This document shows positions 7,880 through 15,975 of a DNA stretch of 64,000 nt, in pieces (the stretch's first letter is position 1; every line of letters starts with the position of its first letter). Both the position numbers and the translations under genes were made by a program. The notes below the pieces were generated by a model. The model saw nothing but the letters and a program-made list of their open reading frames with translations. It had not been told where the DNA came from and made no database searches. The DNA comes from Rhodobacter viridis (GTDB lineage Bacteria; Pseudomonadota; Alphaproteobacteria; Rhodobacterales; Rhodobacteraceae), in assembly GCF_003217355.1 (NCBI RefSeq), contig NZ_QJTK01000003.1:163528-227527 (forward strand). The letters are read 5' to 3'.

Positions 7880-9471
7880 TGTTTGGCATCCTCCAGCAGC
7901 ATCCGTGCGGCCTTTTCCGCGATCATCATCACCGGCGCGTTGGTATTGCCAGAGGTGATCACCGGCATCACCGAGGCATCGGCGATGCGCAGCCCGGCAA
8001 GTCCGCGCAGCCGCAGCCGCGGATCGACCACCGCCCCCGCATCCGGCCCCATCCGGCAGGTGCCGACCGGGTGAAAGATCGTCGTGCCGATATCGCCCGC
8101 GGCTTTCACCAGATCGGCCTCGGACTGCACCGCCGCGCCCGGCAGATATTCGCCGCAGGCAAACCGCGCGAAAGCCGGTTGCGCCGCGATCTGGCGAGTC
8201 AGGCGGATGCCCTGGGCCGCCACGCGCCGGTCGGTCTCGGTCGCGAGGTAATTCGGCGCGATCACCGGGGCGGCGCGGAAATCCGGCCCGCGCAGATGGC
8301 TTTCGCCACGGCTCTCGGGGCGCAGGTTGCACACGCTCGCCGTCATCGCCGGAAACGGATGCAGCGGATCACCGAATTTGTCGAGGCTCACGGGCTGCAG
8401 ATGCCATTCCAGATCGGGCGTCTCCCGGTCGGGGAAGGACCGCGCAAAGATCCCCGCCTGAGACGGCGCCATCGACATCGGACCCGAGCGGAAGGCGGCA
8501 TATTGCGCCGCGATCTTCGCCTTGCCCCACAGCGTCGCGGCCATCGTGTTGAGCGTCTTCACCCCCGCCACCTTGAAGATCAGCCGCAGTTGCAGATGGT
8601 CTTGCAGGTTCTTGCCGACGCCGGGCAGATTGAGCTGCGGGATGATGCCATTGGCGCGCAAGATCGCCGGATCGCCGATTCCGGAAAGTTCAAGAATTTG
8701 CGGCGTCCCGATCGCGCCCGCGGCCATCACCACCTCGCCCGCCGCGACCTGATGCACCGCGCCGCCGAGATGATAGCGCAACCCGGTCACCCGCCCCTCG
8801 GAGATCTCCAGCCGTTCCACCTGCGCCCCGGTCAACACGCGCAGGTTCGGCCGCCCCCGCACCGGCTTGAGAAAGGCCGAGGCCGCCGACCAGCGCCAGC
8901 CGTTCCGTTGCGTGACATGGAAATAGCCCGCGCCCTCGTTGGTGCCGCGGTTGAAATCCTCGGTCCGGGGAATGCGGGCCTGTTCGGCGGCCTGCAGAAA
9001 AGCGTCCAGAACGTCCCAGCGCACCCGGGCCTGTTCGACCCGCAAGGGGCCGCCCGCCCCGTGCAGGTCCGAGGCGCCGCGGTAGAAATCTTCATGATCG
9101 CGAAAGAGCGGCAGCACGTCCTCCCAGCCCCAGCCGGTGCAGCCCATCTGTGCCCAGATGTCGTAATCGCGGGCCTGACCGCGCATGTAGATCATCCCGT
9201 TGATCGCCGAGCAGCCGCCCAAAATCCGCCCGCGCGGATACAGCAGGCTGCGCCCGTTCAGCCCCGCCTCGGCCTCGGTGCGAAACCCCCAGTCGGTGCG
9301 CGGATTGCCGATGCAGTACAGATAGCCGACCGGGATATGCACCCAGGGGTAGGTGTCGCGCCCGCCCGCCTCGAGCAGAAGCACCCGGTTGCGGGGATCG
9401 GCGCTCAGCCGGTTGGCCAGAACGCAGCCCGCGCTGCCCGCGCCCACAATGACGTAATCGTATCTTTCCAT
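7876..9471 (-). CDS. GMC family FAD-dependent oxidoreductase (choline/alcohol dehydrogenase-like)
   Basis: 531 residues, full length for GMC oxidoreductases. The FAD dinucleotide motif VGAGSAGCVLANRL is at the N-terminus (~9-22), LLEAGG at ~32, the GMC signature GRILGGCSAINGMIYMRGQ at ~80-98, and the active-site His in FHPVGTCRMG (~471) with the catalytic Asn in SGNTNAP near the C-terminus. It would oxidise a primary alcohol with FAD. The BetA-like look does not prove choline as substrate. It is first gene of a two-gene operon with the P1 peptidase and divergent from the DUF1178 gene. Confidence 0.9.
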   Translation of the reverse strand: MERYDYVIVGAGSAGCVLANRLSADPRNRVLLLEAGGRDTYPWVHIPVGYLYCIGNPRTDWGFRTEAEAGLNGRSLLYPRGRILGGCSAINGMIYMRGQARDYDIWAQMGCTGWGWEDVLPLFRDHEDFYRGASDLHGAGGPLRVEQARVRWDVLDAFLQAAEQARIPRTEDFNRGTNEGAGYFHVTQRNGWRWSAASAFLKPVRGRPNLRVLTGAQVERLEISEGRVTGLRYHLGGAVHQVAAGEVVMAAGAIGTPQILELSGIGDPAILRANGIIPQLNLPGVGKNLQDHLQLRLIFKVAGVKTLNTMAATLWGKAKIAAQYAAFRSGPMSMAPSQAGIFARSFPDRETPDLEWHLQPVSLDKFGDPLHPFPAMTASVCNLRPESRGESHLRGPDFRAAPVIAPNYLATETDRRVAAQGIRLTRQIAAQPAFARFACGEYLPGAAVQSEADLVKAAGDIGTTIFHPVGTCRMGPDAGAVVDPRLRLRGLAGLRIADASVMPVITSGNTNAPVMMIAEKAARMLLEDAKQ

Positions 9472-9580
9472 GCGAAATTCCCCCCCCGGTTGATCTTCTC
9501 AGCCGCGCCCCATCCGCGCAAGGGCGCTTGCAATTTGCGGGCCAAGCCTGTCAGATGGGGCCTTCGAAACGGGCCTGACG

Positions 9581-10024
9581 ATGATCCGCTACACCCTCAA
9601 ATGCGACAAGGAGCACAGCTTCGACAGCTGGTTCGCCTCGGCTGCGGCCTTTGATGCGCTGCTGGCCAAGGGGATGGTGTCCTGCACGATCTGCGGCTCC
9701 CCGACCGTCGAAAAGGCGCTGATGGCGCCTGCCGTGCGGCCCGCGCGCAAGGCCGCAGCAGTCGAGCCTGCAAAGCCGGAAACCCCGCTCGGCACACCGC
9801 AAACCGGAATCGAGGAGGCCTTTGCCGCGATGCGTCAGGCGGTGGAGGCGAATTCGGATTATGTCGGCGTCAATTTCGTCTCGCAGGCGCGGGCGATGCA
9901 CGAAGGCACGGTGCCCGAACGCGCCATTCACGGCGAGGCCCGGCTCGACGAGGCCAAGGCGCTGCTCGACGATGGTATCCCCGTGATGCCGCTGCCCTTT
10001 TTGCCCAAAAGGTCGCGGAATTGA
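9581..10024 (+). CDS. DUF1178 family protein
   Basis: 147 residues. It begins MIRYTLKCDKEHSFDSWF, with a CxxC-like pair (CTIC, ~residues 37-40) after the first Cys, matching the conserved alphaproteobacterial DUF1178 family, which I recognise by its N-terminal zinc-ribbon-like segment. The middle is Ala/Pro-rich and probably flexible. The C-terminal half contains an amphipathic conserved part ending LPFLPKRSRN. Function is unknown. It is divergent from the GMC gene and 56 bases upstream of an SDR gene, with which it may be co-transcribed. Confidence 0.85.
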   Translation: MIRYTLKCDKEHSFDSWFASAAAFDALLAKGMVSCTICGSPTVEKALMAPAVRPARKAAAVEPAKPETPLGTPQTGIEEAFAAMRQAVEANSDYVGVNFVSQARAMHEGTVPERAIHGEARLDEAKALLDDGIPVMPLPFLPKRSRN

Positions 10025-10080
10025 TTCAGGTCCTTGCGCTTGCCTGAACGCTGGCCAAGATGGCGGCACAGGAGGCGACC

Positions 10081-10725
10081 ATGACAGTTCTCATCACCGG
10101 AGCGAACCGCGGCATCGGCGCTGCGCTTCTGGCTCATTACCGCCACACGGACACCGCGGCCTTCGGCACCGCGCGCAATCCCGAGGGCGATCTTCTGCCG
10201 CTTGACGTCACCCAGCCCGACAGCGTCAAGGCGCTGGCCCGGCGGCTGAATGGTCTGCCGATCGGGCTTCTGGTCTGCAATGCCGGGGTCTATGCCGATC
10301 TGGGCCAGTCGCTGGAAAACGGCTATGCGCCGATGCTCTGGGCGCGCAGTTTCTCGACCAACGTCATGGGCGTGTTCCTGACGATTCAGGCGCTGTTGCC
10401 GAACCTGCGCGCGGCGCATGGCAAGGTGGCGATCCTGTCGTCGGCGATGGGCTCGGATGCGCGGGCGCCGGGGGGCAGCTACATCTATCGGGCATCGAAG
10501 GCCGCGGTGCTGAACCTTGGCCGCAACCTTGCCGCCGATCTGCGCCCCGAGGGGATCGCGGTCGGCGTCTATCACCCCGGCTGGGTGAAGACCGACATGG
10601 GCGGGCCGCAGGCCGAGATCACCGTGGCACAATCGGTGGCGGGTCTGACGACGCGGTTCGACGCGCTCAACCTGACCAATTCGGGCTGTTTCGAAAGCTA
10701 TGACGGGGCGGTGATTCCGTTTTGA
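10081..10725 (+). CDS. Short-chain dehydrogenase/reductase (SDR)
   Basis: 214 residues, a classical SDR. The NAD(P)-binding motif TGANRGIG (~residues 6-13), NAG (~65), an active-site Ser in AILSSAMGS (~120), YRASK (Tyr/Lys ~138/142, with the order S-Y-K kept) and PGWVKTDMGG after the catalytic site are all visible. The start ATG 10081 has a perfect AGGAGG at 10070-10075, so the ATG at 10060 is rejected. The cofactor motif without an Arg after the first strand fits C-factor-like SDRs. Substrate unknown. It converges on the LysR gene. Confidence 0.9.
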   Translation: MTVLITGANRGIGAALLAHYRHTDTAAFGTARNPEGDLLPLDVTQPDSVKALARRLNGLPIGLLVCNAGVYADLGQSLENGYAPMLWARSFSTNVMGVFLTIQALLPNLRAAHGKVAILSSAMGSDARAPGGSYIYRASKAAVLNLGRNLAADLRPEGIAVGVYHPGWVKTDMGGPQAEITVAQSVAGLTTRFDALNLTNSGCFESYDGAVIPF

Positions 10726-10737
10726 TCCACTGGCGGC

Positions 10738-11628
10738 TCAGCCCGCCAGCACCAGCCGGCCAACGCGGCTGATTTCGGTCTCGATCTCGGCCACCAGCGT
10801 ATCCAGCGCCGCGTTCCGCACCCTGCGGGCGCGGCGCACGACATAGGTCAGCCCGGGCGGCGGCGGCAGGGGGGCGCCCACGATCTCCATCTCGGGGCGC
10901 AGATGCCGTGTGGAGAGGAGCGCGACACCAAGCCCCGCACTGACCCCCGCGATGATCCCCGCCGCACTCGCGCATTCGAAGACGGTTTCCAGCGTCACCC
11001 CGCCATCCTGCCCGATATCGAGCGCCCATTGCCGGTAAAAGCACTCCTCGTGAAAGGACAGGAACGGAATCGGCCCCGCGGCGGGCAGGGTCAGATCGCG
11101 GTGACGCACCCACAACAGGTCTTCGCGCATCAGCACGACATCGGTCGGTCGCACCTCGTGATCGAAGATCTGCAAGATCGCCGCGTCGATCTCGCCGCGC
11201 TCCAGCAGTGCGCGCAGCACAAGGCTCATCCGCACCTGCGTGCGCACGCTGACCTGCGGATGCAGGCGGCGGAACCGGCCCAGGATGCGGGCCAGATCGG
11301 TGCAGGTCGTGTCCTCGGTCAGGCCAAGCGCAATCCGCCCCGCGAGCGGCGTTTTCGACAGGCTGAGCAACGCCTCGTCATGCAAGCCAAGGATGCGGGC
11401 GGCGTAATCCAGCAATTCCTCGCCCGCGGGGGTGAACAGCGGCCCGCCAGCGCGGCGGGACAGAAGATCGCTGCCAAGGCTGACCTCCAGCCGCCGGATC
11501 TTGTGGCTGACCGCCGATTGCGACAGGCCCAAAGCCTCGGCGGCGCGGGTGACGCCGCCATGATGGGCGATGGCCCGCAGCGCACGCAGGGCGTCGATAT
11601 CCAGACGGCGGGTGGAAAGATCGGTCAT
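10738..11628 (-). CDS. LysR family transcriptional regulator
   Basis: 296 residues. The winged helix-turn-helix is at about residues 10-68 (HHGGVTRAAEALGLSQSAVSHKIRRLE), followed by a typical LysR effector-binding domain. The start at 11628 is chosen for the GAGG five bases upstream. An ATG at 11640 would overlap that site. It is divergent from an EamA/DMT exporter with a ~155-bp shared intergenic region, the classical layout for a LysR regulator of its neighbour. The exporter is therefore the likely target, and the effector is unknown. Confidence 0.9.
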   Translation of the reverse strand: MTDLSTRRLDIDALRALRAIAHHGGVTRAAEALGLSQSAVSHKIRRLEVSLGSDLLSRRAGGPLFTPAGEELLDYAARILGLHDEALLSLSKTPLAGRIALGLTEDTTCTDLARILGRFRRLHPQVSVRTQVRMSLVLRALLERGEIDAAILQIFDHEVRPTDVVLMREDLLWVRHRDLTLPAAGPIPFLSFHEECFYRQWALDIGQDGGVTLETVFECASAAGIIAGVSAGLGVALLSTRHLRPEMEIVGAPLPPPPGLTYVVRRARRVRNAALDTLVAEIETEISRVGRLVLAG

Positions 11629-11782
11629 GGGCAGCCTCATGCAACTGCGCCGATCCTGCGCCGATTGGCGGCATATGGCAAAGACTCATTCATCATTCGG
11701 CACGAAAGTCATGCCCCCATCGAAATTTGTCATGTGCGTTTTGGCTTCGCTTCGCCGAGGAAGGGGCAGCCGACACGAGGAC
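11629..11782. promoter_or_regulatory. Shared LysR/EamA divergent promoter region
   Basis: 154-bp spacer between two diverging genes. It is markedly more A/T-rich in its middle (about 11680-11740) than the flanks, as expected for promoters and a LysR operator. I see no perfect T-N11-A dyad that stands out, so no operator position is proposed. Confidence 0.45.
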
Positions 11783-12670
11783 ATGATGACCGCGACCGCC
11801 CTTTCCCTGCCCCGCCCCCTGCTTTGGCCGCTGATGGCTGTGGCGCTGGTTTTGAGCTGGAGTTCCGGCTTCGTCGGCATCCGCTATGCCAGCGAAAGCG
11901 CCGGGGTGGGGTTGGTGCTGTTCTGGCGCACGCTGATTGCCGGGCTGATCCTTCTGCCCTTCGCGCTGCTCATCGGGCCGCGCATGACCCTGCGCGGGGG
12001 GATCGAGCAATGTCTGTTCGGGGTGATGTCGGTCTTTCTTTATCTTGGCGGCTTTGCGCTGGCGATTGGCGAAAGGGTGCCGACGGGGACGGTGGCGCTG
12101 ATTTCGGATCTCTTGCCGCTGGCCATTGCGGCACTGTCGCAGCCGGTGCTGGGGGAGCGGTTGTCGGTGGCGCAATGGGCGGGAACGGCGGTGGCGGTGC
12201 TGGGCGTGCTGATCGTCTCGGCGGACAGCCTGTCAGTGGGGACGGCGCCGCTTTGGGCCTATGGGTTGACGGTGGCCTCGATGCTGGTCTTTGCGCTGGC
12301 CTCGGTCCTGCTGAAGAAACGGCCCGGGCTGCGGATGCCGCTGCATCAAAGCCTGTGCCTGCATTCGTTGACCGGGGCGGTGCTGTTCGGGCTCTGCACC
12401 GGCTGGCAGGGCGCGCTGATGCCGCCGATGACGGCGCATTTCGCGCTGGGCATCGGTTGGCTGGTCGTCTTTGCCACCTTTGCCGCCTATGGGATCTATT
12501 ACAGCAGCCTGCGGCTCTTCCCGGTCGCGCGGGTGTCGGCGGTGATCTATCTCAGCCCGCCGGTGACGATGCTTTGGGGCTGGGCCCTGTTCGGCGAACC
12601 GCTGACGGCGACGATGTTCGCAGGGCTTGCGGTGACGCTGGTGGGCGTGATGCTGACGGTGCGGGGGTAG
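11783..12670 (+). CDS. DMT superfamily transporter, EamA type
   Basis: 295 residues with about ten hydrophobic helices in two homologous EamA halves. The first half starts WPLMAVALVLSWSSGFVGIRY, and the second contains the LRLFPVARVSAVIYLSPPVTMLWGW-type helix (~residues 235-260). Such proteins export amino acids or other metabolites. Two adjacent ATGs (11783, 11786) are possible. CGAGG at 11776-11780 favours the second slightly. It is divergent from a LysR regulator. The 3' end abuts an intergenic repeat (copy R1). Confidence 0.88.
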   Translation: MMTATALSLPRPLLWPLMAVALVLSWSSGFVGIRYASESAGVGLVLFWRTLIAGLILLPFALLIGPRMTLRGGIEQCLFGVMSVFLYLGGFALAIGERVPTGTVALISDLLPLAIAALSQPVLGERLSVAQWAGTAVAVLGVLIVSADSLSVGTAPLWAYGLTVASMLVFALASVLLKKRPGLRMPLHQSLCLHSLTGAVLFGLCTGWQGALMPPMTAHFALGIGWLVVFATFAAYGIYYSSLRLFPVARVSAVIYLSPPVTMLWGWALFGEPLTATMFAGLAVTLVGVMLTVRG

Positions 12671-12680
12671 GAGAGGCCGG

Positions 12681-12900
12681 TTTCGGGCGGATCAGGAAAG
12701 GCATCGCCTTTCCCCGCCCGCCGGAGCCGCCTTGTCACGGGACTGGTTGCCCCGCGCGCTGCGGGAGGCCGACGCCTGACCCGGCGGGCGAGAAGCGCCC
12801 GCCGAGGGCGGGGCGGGCGCTGGCCGGGGGCCTTTGAGGCCCCCGCCGGTCTTTGCCGCACTGTTTCGCGGGACCTCGGCAATGGCCTCGGTCATTGTGG
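12681..12900 (-). repeat. Modular GC-rich intergenic repeat, copy R1
   Basis: It fills nearly the whole gap between the convergent EamA and TetR genes. Module d next to the EamA stop is a hairpin, GGAAAGGC-ATC-GCCTTTCC (12694-12712), nested inside GGGCGG/CCGCCC. Module b is GCGCCCGCC (12795-12803) / GGCGGGCGC (12812-12820). Module a has GACCTCGGC-AAT-GGCCTCGGTC (12872-12893). On the minus strand the order a-b-c-d and much of the sequence match copies R2 and R3. There is no open frame with coding features and no transposase. Confidence 0.75.
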
Positions 12901-12916
12901 CCAGCAAAGACAGGCC

Positions 12917-13537
12917 TTACCCGCCCGCGCGCAGCCCGGCTTCGAACCGCGCCAGCTCCGCGGCGCTGGGCAGCTTGCCGGTGTAGACCTCGACATAATG
13001 CGCGATCCGCGCCAGCCTTGTGTCGAGGCTTTCGCGCGTCTGCATCGAGATATAGCCGATCTGCACAAGGTAAATCGTCCGCGCCCGCACATCGGCATCC
13101 TCGGGCGCATGGCCCCAGCGCATCAGCATCGCCGCCAGCGCCGCCAGCCGCTCGGCATCGGCCGCATGCAGATCCGCCGCCACCGAGGGATCGGCAAAGC
13201 CCCAGCTGCGCAGCGCGAATTCGAAGCGCGGATCGAATCGGTCCGACAGGAACACAGCCAGAAGGTTCAGCATCGCCTCGGTCTCGGTCGCGGCGTAAGC
13301 GGTCGTCGCGGCAAGCAAAACCTCGGTCGTCACCGTCCGCCAACGCGCCCGCAGCGCCGCCAGCAGATCCTCGCGGTCGGTGAAGAACCAGTAGAACGAG
13401 GTCCGTGACAGGCCGAGTTTCTTCGCCAGCGGCAGGATTTTCACCGCCTCGACCCCGCCCGCGATCAAGGCGTCGCAGGCGGCTTCAAGCCACCCCTCGC
13501 GCGAGCCGCGCCAACCGCTGTCCTTTGTCTCTGTCAT
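12917..13537 (-). CDS. TetR family transcriptional regulator
   Basis: 206 residues. The N-terminal helix-turn-helix spans ~18-65, including VKILPLAKKLGLSRTSFYWF, where the recognition helix fits the TetR pattern, followed by the FTDREDLL segment. The C-terminal ligand-binding domain is divergent, as usual. It is transcribed away from the Old Yellow Enzyme-type gene across a ~115-bp spacer, so that flavoenzyme gene is the probable target, with a methylated amine or its product as possible effector (inference). Confidence 0.88.
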   Translation of the reverse strand: MTETKDSGWRGSREGWLEAACDALIAGGVEAVKILPLAKKLGLSRTSFYWFFTDREDLLAALRARWRTVTTEVLLAATTAYAATETEAMLNLLAVFLSDRFDPRFEFALRSWGFADPSVAADLHAADAERLAALAAMLMRWGHAPEDADVRARTIYLVQIGYISMQTRESLDTRLARIAHYVEVYTGKLPSAAELARFEAGLRAGG

Positions 13538-13652
13538 CCATCGACCCTAGCCCGGACCGCGGCCGGGCTCAAGAAAATGTTCATGAGTGAATGCAAACTT
13601 GACATGTGTGCACAATTCGCAAATCCTGCCCGCAGGAACCCCGGAGGCCCCC
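13538..13652. promoter_or_regulatory. Divergent TetR / flavoenzyme promoter region with TGTGCACA palindrome
   Basis: A/T-rich for this genome. It contains TTGACA (13599-13604), a good -35-like hexamer towards the plus-strand gene, though no convincing -10 follows at 16-18 bases. The perfect 8-bp palindrome TGTGCACA (13607-13614) just downstream is a candidate operator for the adjacent TetR regulator. Both readings are inference. Confidence 0.4.
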
Positions 13653-15689
13653 ATGTCGAACGACCCGCTTTTGCAGCCCTATCAGTTGCGCCACCTGACC
13701 CTGCGCAACCGCATCCTGATCACCGCGCATGAACCCGCCTATGCCGAGGACGGCATGCCGAAAGAGCGCTACCGCGCCTATCACGTCGAACGCGCGCGGG
13801 CCGGGGTGGCGCTGACGATGACGGCAGGTTCGGCCTCGATTTCCCGCGACAGCCCGCCGGTCTTCAACAACATCCTGGCGTGGAAGGACGAGGTGGTGGG
13901 CTGGATGCGCCAGCTGGTCGATGAATGCCACGACCACGGCGCGGCGGTGATGATCCAGCTTTCGCACCTTGGACGTCGCACCCGCTGGGACAAGGCCGAC
14001 TGGCTGCCGGTCGTGGCCCCCAGCCATGAACGCGAGGCGGCGCACCGGGCCTTTCCGAAGCGGGCGGAGGAGTGGGATCTCGACCGGATCAAGGGCGATT
14101 TCGCCGATGCGGCCGAGCGGATGAAGGCCGCGGGCGTCGACGGGATCGAGCTGGAGGCTTATGGCCATCTGCTCGAACAATTCTGGTCGCCGCTGACGAA
14201 TGATCTCGACGCCCCCTATGGCGGCTCGTTGGAAAACCGGCTGCGCTTCACGATGGAGGTTCTGGGGGCGATCCGGCAGCGCTGCGGGTCGGATTTCATT
14301 CTGGGCCTGCGCTATACCGGCGATCAGGGCCTGCCCGGCGGCATGGACAAGGCCGAGGGCATGACGCTGTCGAAAAAGTTGCGCGATTCGGGGCTCGTGG
14401 ATTTCCTGAACGTCGTGCGCGGCCATATCGACACCGATCCGGGGCTGACCGATCTCATTCCGATTCAGGGCATGCGCAACGCCCCGCATCTGGATTTCGC
14501 GGGCGAGATCCGGGCCGAGACCGGGTTCCCGACTTTCCACGCCGCGAAGATCCCCGATATCGCGACGGCGCGGCATGCGATCGCCAGCGGCAAGCTCGAC
14601 ATGGTCGGCATGACCCGCGCGCATCTGGCCGATCCGCATCTGGTGGCGAAGCTGATCGCGGGGCGTGAAGACGACATTCGCCCCTGCGTTGGCGCGAACT
14701 ATTGCCTTGACCGGATCTATCAGGGCGGCATGGCGCTTTGCCTGCACAACCCGGCGACGGGCCGCGAATTGACCGAGCCGCAGACGATCACGCCTGCGGT
14801 GACGAAGAAGCGCGTCACCATCGTCGGTGCGGGGCCGGGGGGGCTCGAGGCTGCCCGCGTCGCGGCCGAGCGGGGCCATGCGGTCACCGTTTTCGAAGCC
14901 GCCGATCAGCCCGGCGGGCAGGTGCGGCTGACCGCGCTCGACCCGCGGCGGCGCGAGATGGCGGCGATCACCGACTGGCGCTATCAGCAATGCCTCAAAC
15001 ACGGCGTTACCTTCAACTTCAACAGCTTCGCCGAGGCCTCGGACGTGCTGGCGACCAACCCGGACGAGGTGGTGATTGCGACGGGTGGCCTGCCGCATAC
15101 CGAGGTCTTGAGCGCGGGCAATGATCTGGTGGTGTCGACCTGGGACATTCTTTCCGGCGCGGTGAAGCCCGGCCGCGAGGTGCTGGTCTTTGACGATGCG
15201 GGCGATCATGCCGGGCTGATGGCGGCCGATCTGATCTCGGCCAGCGGCGCGAAAGTGGAAATCGTCACCCCCGACCGCGCCTTTGCGCCCGAGGTGATGG
15301 CGATGAACCTTGTGCCCTACATGCGGTCGCTGCAGGGGCGGGACACGACCTTCACCGTGACCTGGCGGCTGATGTCGGTCAGCCGTGCGGGCAACCGGTT
15401 GCAGGCGGTTCTGGGCAGCGATTACGGCCCGGTGACGCGGATGCGCGAGGTCGATCAGGTGGTGGTGAACCACGGCACAAGGCCGCTTGACGAGCTTTAC
15501 TTCGCGCTGAAGCCGCTGTCGTCGAACCTTGGCATCGTCGATTACGAGGCCTTGGCGACGGGCAAGCCGCAAACCGTCGTGGCGAACGCAGAGGGCCGGT
15601 TCCGGCTGGTGCGGATCGGCGATGCGGTGGCCGCGCGCAACACCCATGCGGCGATCTATGATGCGCTGCGGTTGATGAAGGACGTGTGA
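13653..15689 (+). CDS. OYE-type NADH:flavin oxidoreductase, DgcA / N-methylproline demethylase-like
   Basis: 678 residues in 2,4-dienoyl-CoA-reductase-like architecture: FMN-binding TIM barrel (~1-340), a Cys cluster (~347-370), then an FAD/NAD(P)H domain opening with VTIVGAGPGGLEAA (~385). The barrel carries an unusually Trp/His-rich segment (HLGRRTRWDKADW) and resembles the dimethylglycine (DgcA) or N-methylproline demethylase branch, which removes N-methyl groups. The exact substrate is inferred. Only three Cys are seen in the iron-sulfur region (CVGANYCLDR then ALCLHNP). The second canonical Cys is Ala. Start chosen for GGAGG (13643-13647) five bases upstream. Confidence 0.82.
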   Translation: MSNDPLLQPYQLRHLTLRNRILITAHEPAYAEDGMPKERYRAYHVERARAGVALTMTAGSASISRDSPPVFNNILAWKDEVVGWMRQLVDECHDHGAAVMIQLSHLGRRTRWDKADWLPVVAPSHEREAAHRAFPKRAEEWDLDRIKGDFADAAERMKAAGVDGIELEAYGHLLEQFWSPLTNDLDAPYGGSLENRLRFTMEVLGAIRQRCGSDFILGLRYTGDQGLPGGMDKAEGMTLSKKLRDSGLVDFLNVVRGHIDTDPGLTDLIPIQGMRNAPHLDFAGEIRAETGFPTFHAAKIPDIATARHAIASGKLDMVGMTRAHLADPHLVAKLIAGREDDIRPCVGANYCLDRIYQGGMALCLHNPATGRELTEPQTITPAVTKKRVTIVGAGPGGLEAARVAAERGHAVTVFEAADQPGGQVRLTALDPRRREMAAITDWRYQQCLKHGVTFNFNSFAEASDVLATNPDEVVIATGGLPHTEVLSAGNDLVVSTWDILSGAVKPGREVLVFDDAGDHAGLMAADLISASGAKVEIVTPDRAFAPEVMAMNLVPYMRSLQGRDTTFTVTWRLMSVSRAGNRLQAVLGSDYGPVTRMREVDQVVVNHGTRPLDELYFALKPLSSNLGIVDYEALATGKPQTVVANAEGRFRLVRIGDAVAARNTHAAIYDALRLMKDV

Positions 15690-15695
15690 GGGGGA

Positions 15696-15975
15696 CTTGG
15701 CCTCGGCCATTGCCGAGGCCATGCGCAACAGAGGTCCCGTGACCGCCGGGGGCCCCCCAGCCGCGCCACGGGCGCGGCGTTCTTCGGGGAAACGCGCCAC
15801 TGGCGCGTTTCTTATCCCTCATCACCCTCGGCCTGCGCCCGCCCCGCCCATGGCGGGCGCATTCGCGCCGCCGGGGCGGAGCGCAGGCCTCTGTCACGCC
15901 CGGGTCAAGCGGTCGTGCCGCAGCGCTGCGCCTTCGAGCTGGGAAAGGCGGCGCCTTTCCTCTTCCGCCCGATCA
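15696..15975 (+). repeat. Modular GC-rich intergenic repeat, copy R2
   Basis: It occupies the gap between the convergent flavoenzyme and pyruvate kinase genes. Module a is the hairpin GGCCTCGGC-CATT-GCCGAGGCC (15699-15720). Module b is GCGCCCGCC...GGCGGGCGC (15836-15860). Module c is TCGCGCCGCCGGGGC (15863-15877). Module d is GGGAAAGGCG-GCGCCTTTCC (15941-15960) followed by TCCGCCCGATCA. The last three bases are the stop codon of the pyruvate kinase gene. An extra hairpin, AACGCGCCACTGGCGCGTT (15792-15810), is present only in this copy. Confidence 0.75.

Noticed and set aside
12681-12900. A CRISPR array or insertion sequence in the GC-rich repeats
   Set aside because: Modules are not evenly spaced direct repeats, and there is no transposase, terminal repeat pair or target duplication.
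13581-15800. A 739-codon open frame on the minus strand opposite the OYE-type gene
   Set aside because: Composition and lack of any motif mark it as an antisense shadow; the plus-strand gene has clear domains and a ribosome site.
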